Shown piece by piece: positions 63,220 through 64,000 of a stretch of DNA of 64,000 nt; positions within the stretch are counted from its first letter, which is position 1; every line of letters starts with the position of its first letter. This stretch comes from an uncultured Alphaproteobacteria bacterium (GTDB lineage Bacteria; Pseudomonadota; Alphaproteobacteria; HIMB59; GCA-002718135): the NCBI GenBank assembly GCA_902613275.1, contig CACMGM010000002.1, positions 40,709 to 104,708 on the forward strand. Reading direction: 5' to 3'. The notes below the pieces were generated by a model, which worked only from the letters and a program-made list of their open reading frames with translations, was not told the DNA's origin and ran no database searches. Both the position numbers and the translations under genes were made by a program.

Positions 63220-64000
63220 CTTCTAGAAACTGCTACTAAACCTGAATACATCATTATTATCACTCCAATCCATATAAAGCTAACAAATGGATTAATTAAA
63301 ACTTTTACAAACCACTCATTATTTTTTTGATCACCTAGTATAAAATATACATCTCTATTCCATTGATGTAAAATACCAGCCTCAGATGTAATCATCTTTG
63401 AAACTGGATAATAATTTTTTCCAGCCTCTATTTCTTTTGATTGATTTTTTTCAATATCAAACAAAAATTTTCCTCTTAAAGATTGAAAATTAATCTTATT
63501 AGTTGTTTCTATTTTTTCAAATAAAACTATTTTTCCATTTACATTAAACTTGTCTCCCTCATTAAGGTTAAAATCTAGCTCATTTTGAAAAACACTAGAA
63601 CAAGTTATACCAACTATAGCAATACCAACACCAATATGCGCTATATGGGGATTAATTATTTTGAAAAACTTAATGTTAATTTTAATTTTATACGAAGAAA
63701 ATATAGCAATAATTGAAGCCAATATTATCCAAAAACCTAAAAGTAATCCAACAAAACCCCATGTGTTAAAATCCAAAAAATATGATTGAATTAAAACTAA
63801 AATACTTAAGATAATAAAACCCAGAACATATTTTTTTGAATTCTTTATTTCATTTGTTTGCCAGGACAAAATTGGCGCAATACTCATTAATAAAAACCCA
63901 GGTATCATTATAGGAATTACCGTTGAATTAAAATAAGGACCTCCAACTGATATTCTTTTATTGTATAGAACTTCAATTATTATTGGGTATATAGTTCCTA
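63216..64000 (-). CDS. ccmF: Cytochrome c haem lyase subunit CcmF (C-terminal part only)
   Basis: CcmF is the large membrane subunit that ligates haem to apocytochrome c with CcmH. The reading frame is open to the right edge of the window, so only about 261 C-terminal residues are seen; its true start lies outside. The visible part has GTIYPIIIEVLYNKRISVGG, matching the CcmF signature of the haem-lyase region, then membrane segments and a periplasmic domain with NPHIAHIGVGIAIVG. It ends before ccmG with a 4 bp overlap. Confidence 0.93.
   Translation of the reverse strand, partial: GTIYPIIIEVLYNKRISVGGPYFNSTVIPIMIPGFLLMSIAPILSWQTNEIKNSKKYVLGFIILSILVLIQSYFLDFNTWGFVGLLLGFWIILASIIAIFSSYKIKINIKFFKIINPHIAHIGVGIAIVGITCSSVFQNELDFNLNEGDKFNVNGKIVLFEKIETTNKINFQSLRGKFLFDIEKNQSKEIEAGKNYYPVSKMITSEAGILHQWNRDVYFILGDQKNNEWFVKVLINPFVSFIWIGVIIMMYSGLVAVSRR

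Noticed and set aside
1..64000. CRISPR array, rRNA genes, transposases or phage structural genes
   Set aside because: None was seen on either strand; the accessory features are limited to tRNA-linked repeats and the surface-gene block.

Overview
The window looks like a piece of the chromosome of a streamlined, AT-rich marine alphaproteobacterium of the SAR11 / HIMB59 (AEGEAN-169) kind. The evidence is the strong A+T bias, short spacers with many 1-20 bp gene overlaps, lysine/asparagine/isoleucine-rich proteins, and alphaproteobacterial gene orders (rho-mnmE-mnmG-rsmG-parA-parB; DUF3576-leuS-lptE-holA; rsmB-heparinase-like-purH; tsaD near a mitofilin-like gene and hemY). A retinal pathway (crtI-crtB-crtY-blh) also points to a sunlit-ocean bacterium. 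The taxonomic placement is inference; no rRNA gene is present.

Layout. 1-7.4 kb: the 5' end of maf diverges from rho across a 420 bp AT-rich gap that is the best candidate for the replication origin. It is followed by tRNA modification (mnmE, mnmG), rsmG and the parAB segregation genes, with two parS-like palindromes (3116-3127 and 3307-3318). 7.4-13.1 kb, minus strand: DUF3576 lipoprotein, leuS, lptE, holA, and a strongly signposted porin gene. 13.2-20.5 kb: PLP homeostasis protein, a winged-helix regulator, lolA, ftsK, a ubiquinone hydroxylase, a Lon-domain protein, a thioredoxin-TPR protein and a tRNA deacylase. 20.5-24.8 kb: the operon from phytoene to retinal.

24.8-28.0 kb is an accessory hot spot. 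An intact tRNA-Gly(GCC) gene is followed by a 1.64 kb segment holding two exported proteins of unknown function. That segment is closed by an exact 23 bp copy of the tRNA 3' end, with a 15 bp direct repeat just inside each boundary. A third, diverged tRNA-Gly 3' half and what looks like a tRNA-Ser 5' half lie 1.3-1.5 kb further on. 28.0-34.5 kb is a mixed-orientation block of glycosyltransferase-like, asparagine synthetase, methyltransferase and 2-oxoglutarate oxygenase genes, plausibly for surface polysaccharide or glycoconjugate decoration.

34.6-46.2 kb returns to core genes: purH split into two overlapping reading frames, a heparinase-like gene, rsmB, tdk, acs, an EVE protein, tsaD, a mitofilin-like protein and HemY. 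A second sulfotransferase gene sits among them. 46.2-50.5 kb carries a GT8-like transferase and two tandem TPR-glycosyltransferase fusions. 50.5-57 kb holds a Bax inhibitor-1 protein, two tandem Tas-type aldo/keto reductases showing gene conversion, a fructosamine kinase-like gene, asparaginase, and an ECF sigma factor with a ChrR-like anti-sigma factor that lacks the usual zinc ligands. 57-64 kb: an IalB-like protein, argG, a GT9-like gene, folD, yggT, a methyltransferase, an amino-acid binding protein, and the cytochrome c maturation genes ccmH-ccmG-ccmF (ccmF cut by the window end).

How it fits together: the core is replication/segregation, translation and envelope assembly. The accessory layer is a light/oxidative-stress theme (retinal synthesis, ECF-ChrR) plus a cell-surface glycosylation theme. 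No CRISPR array, complete prophage, integrase or transposase gene was seen.
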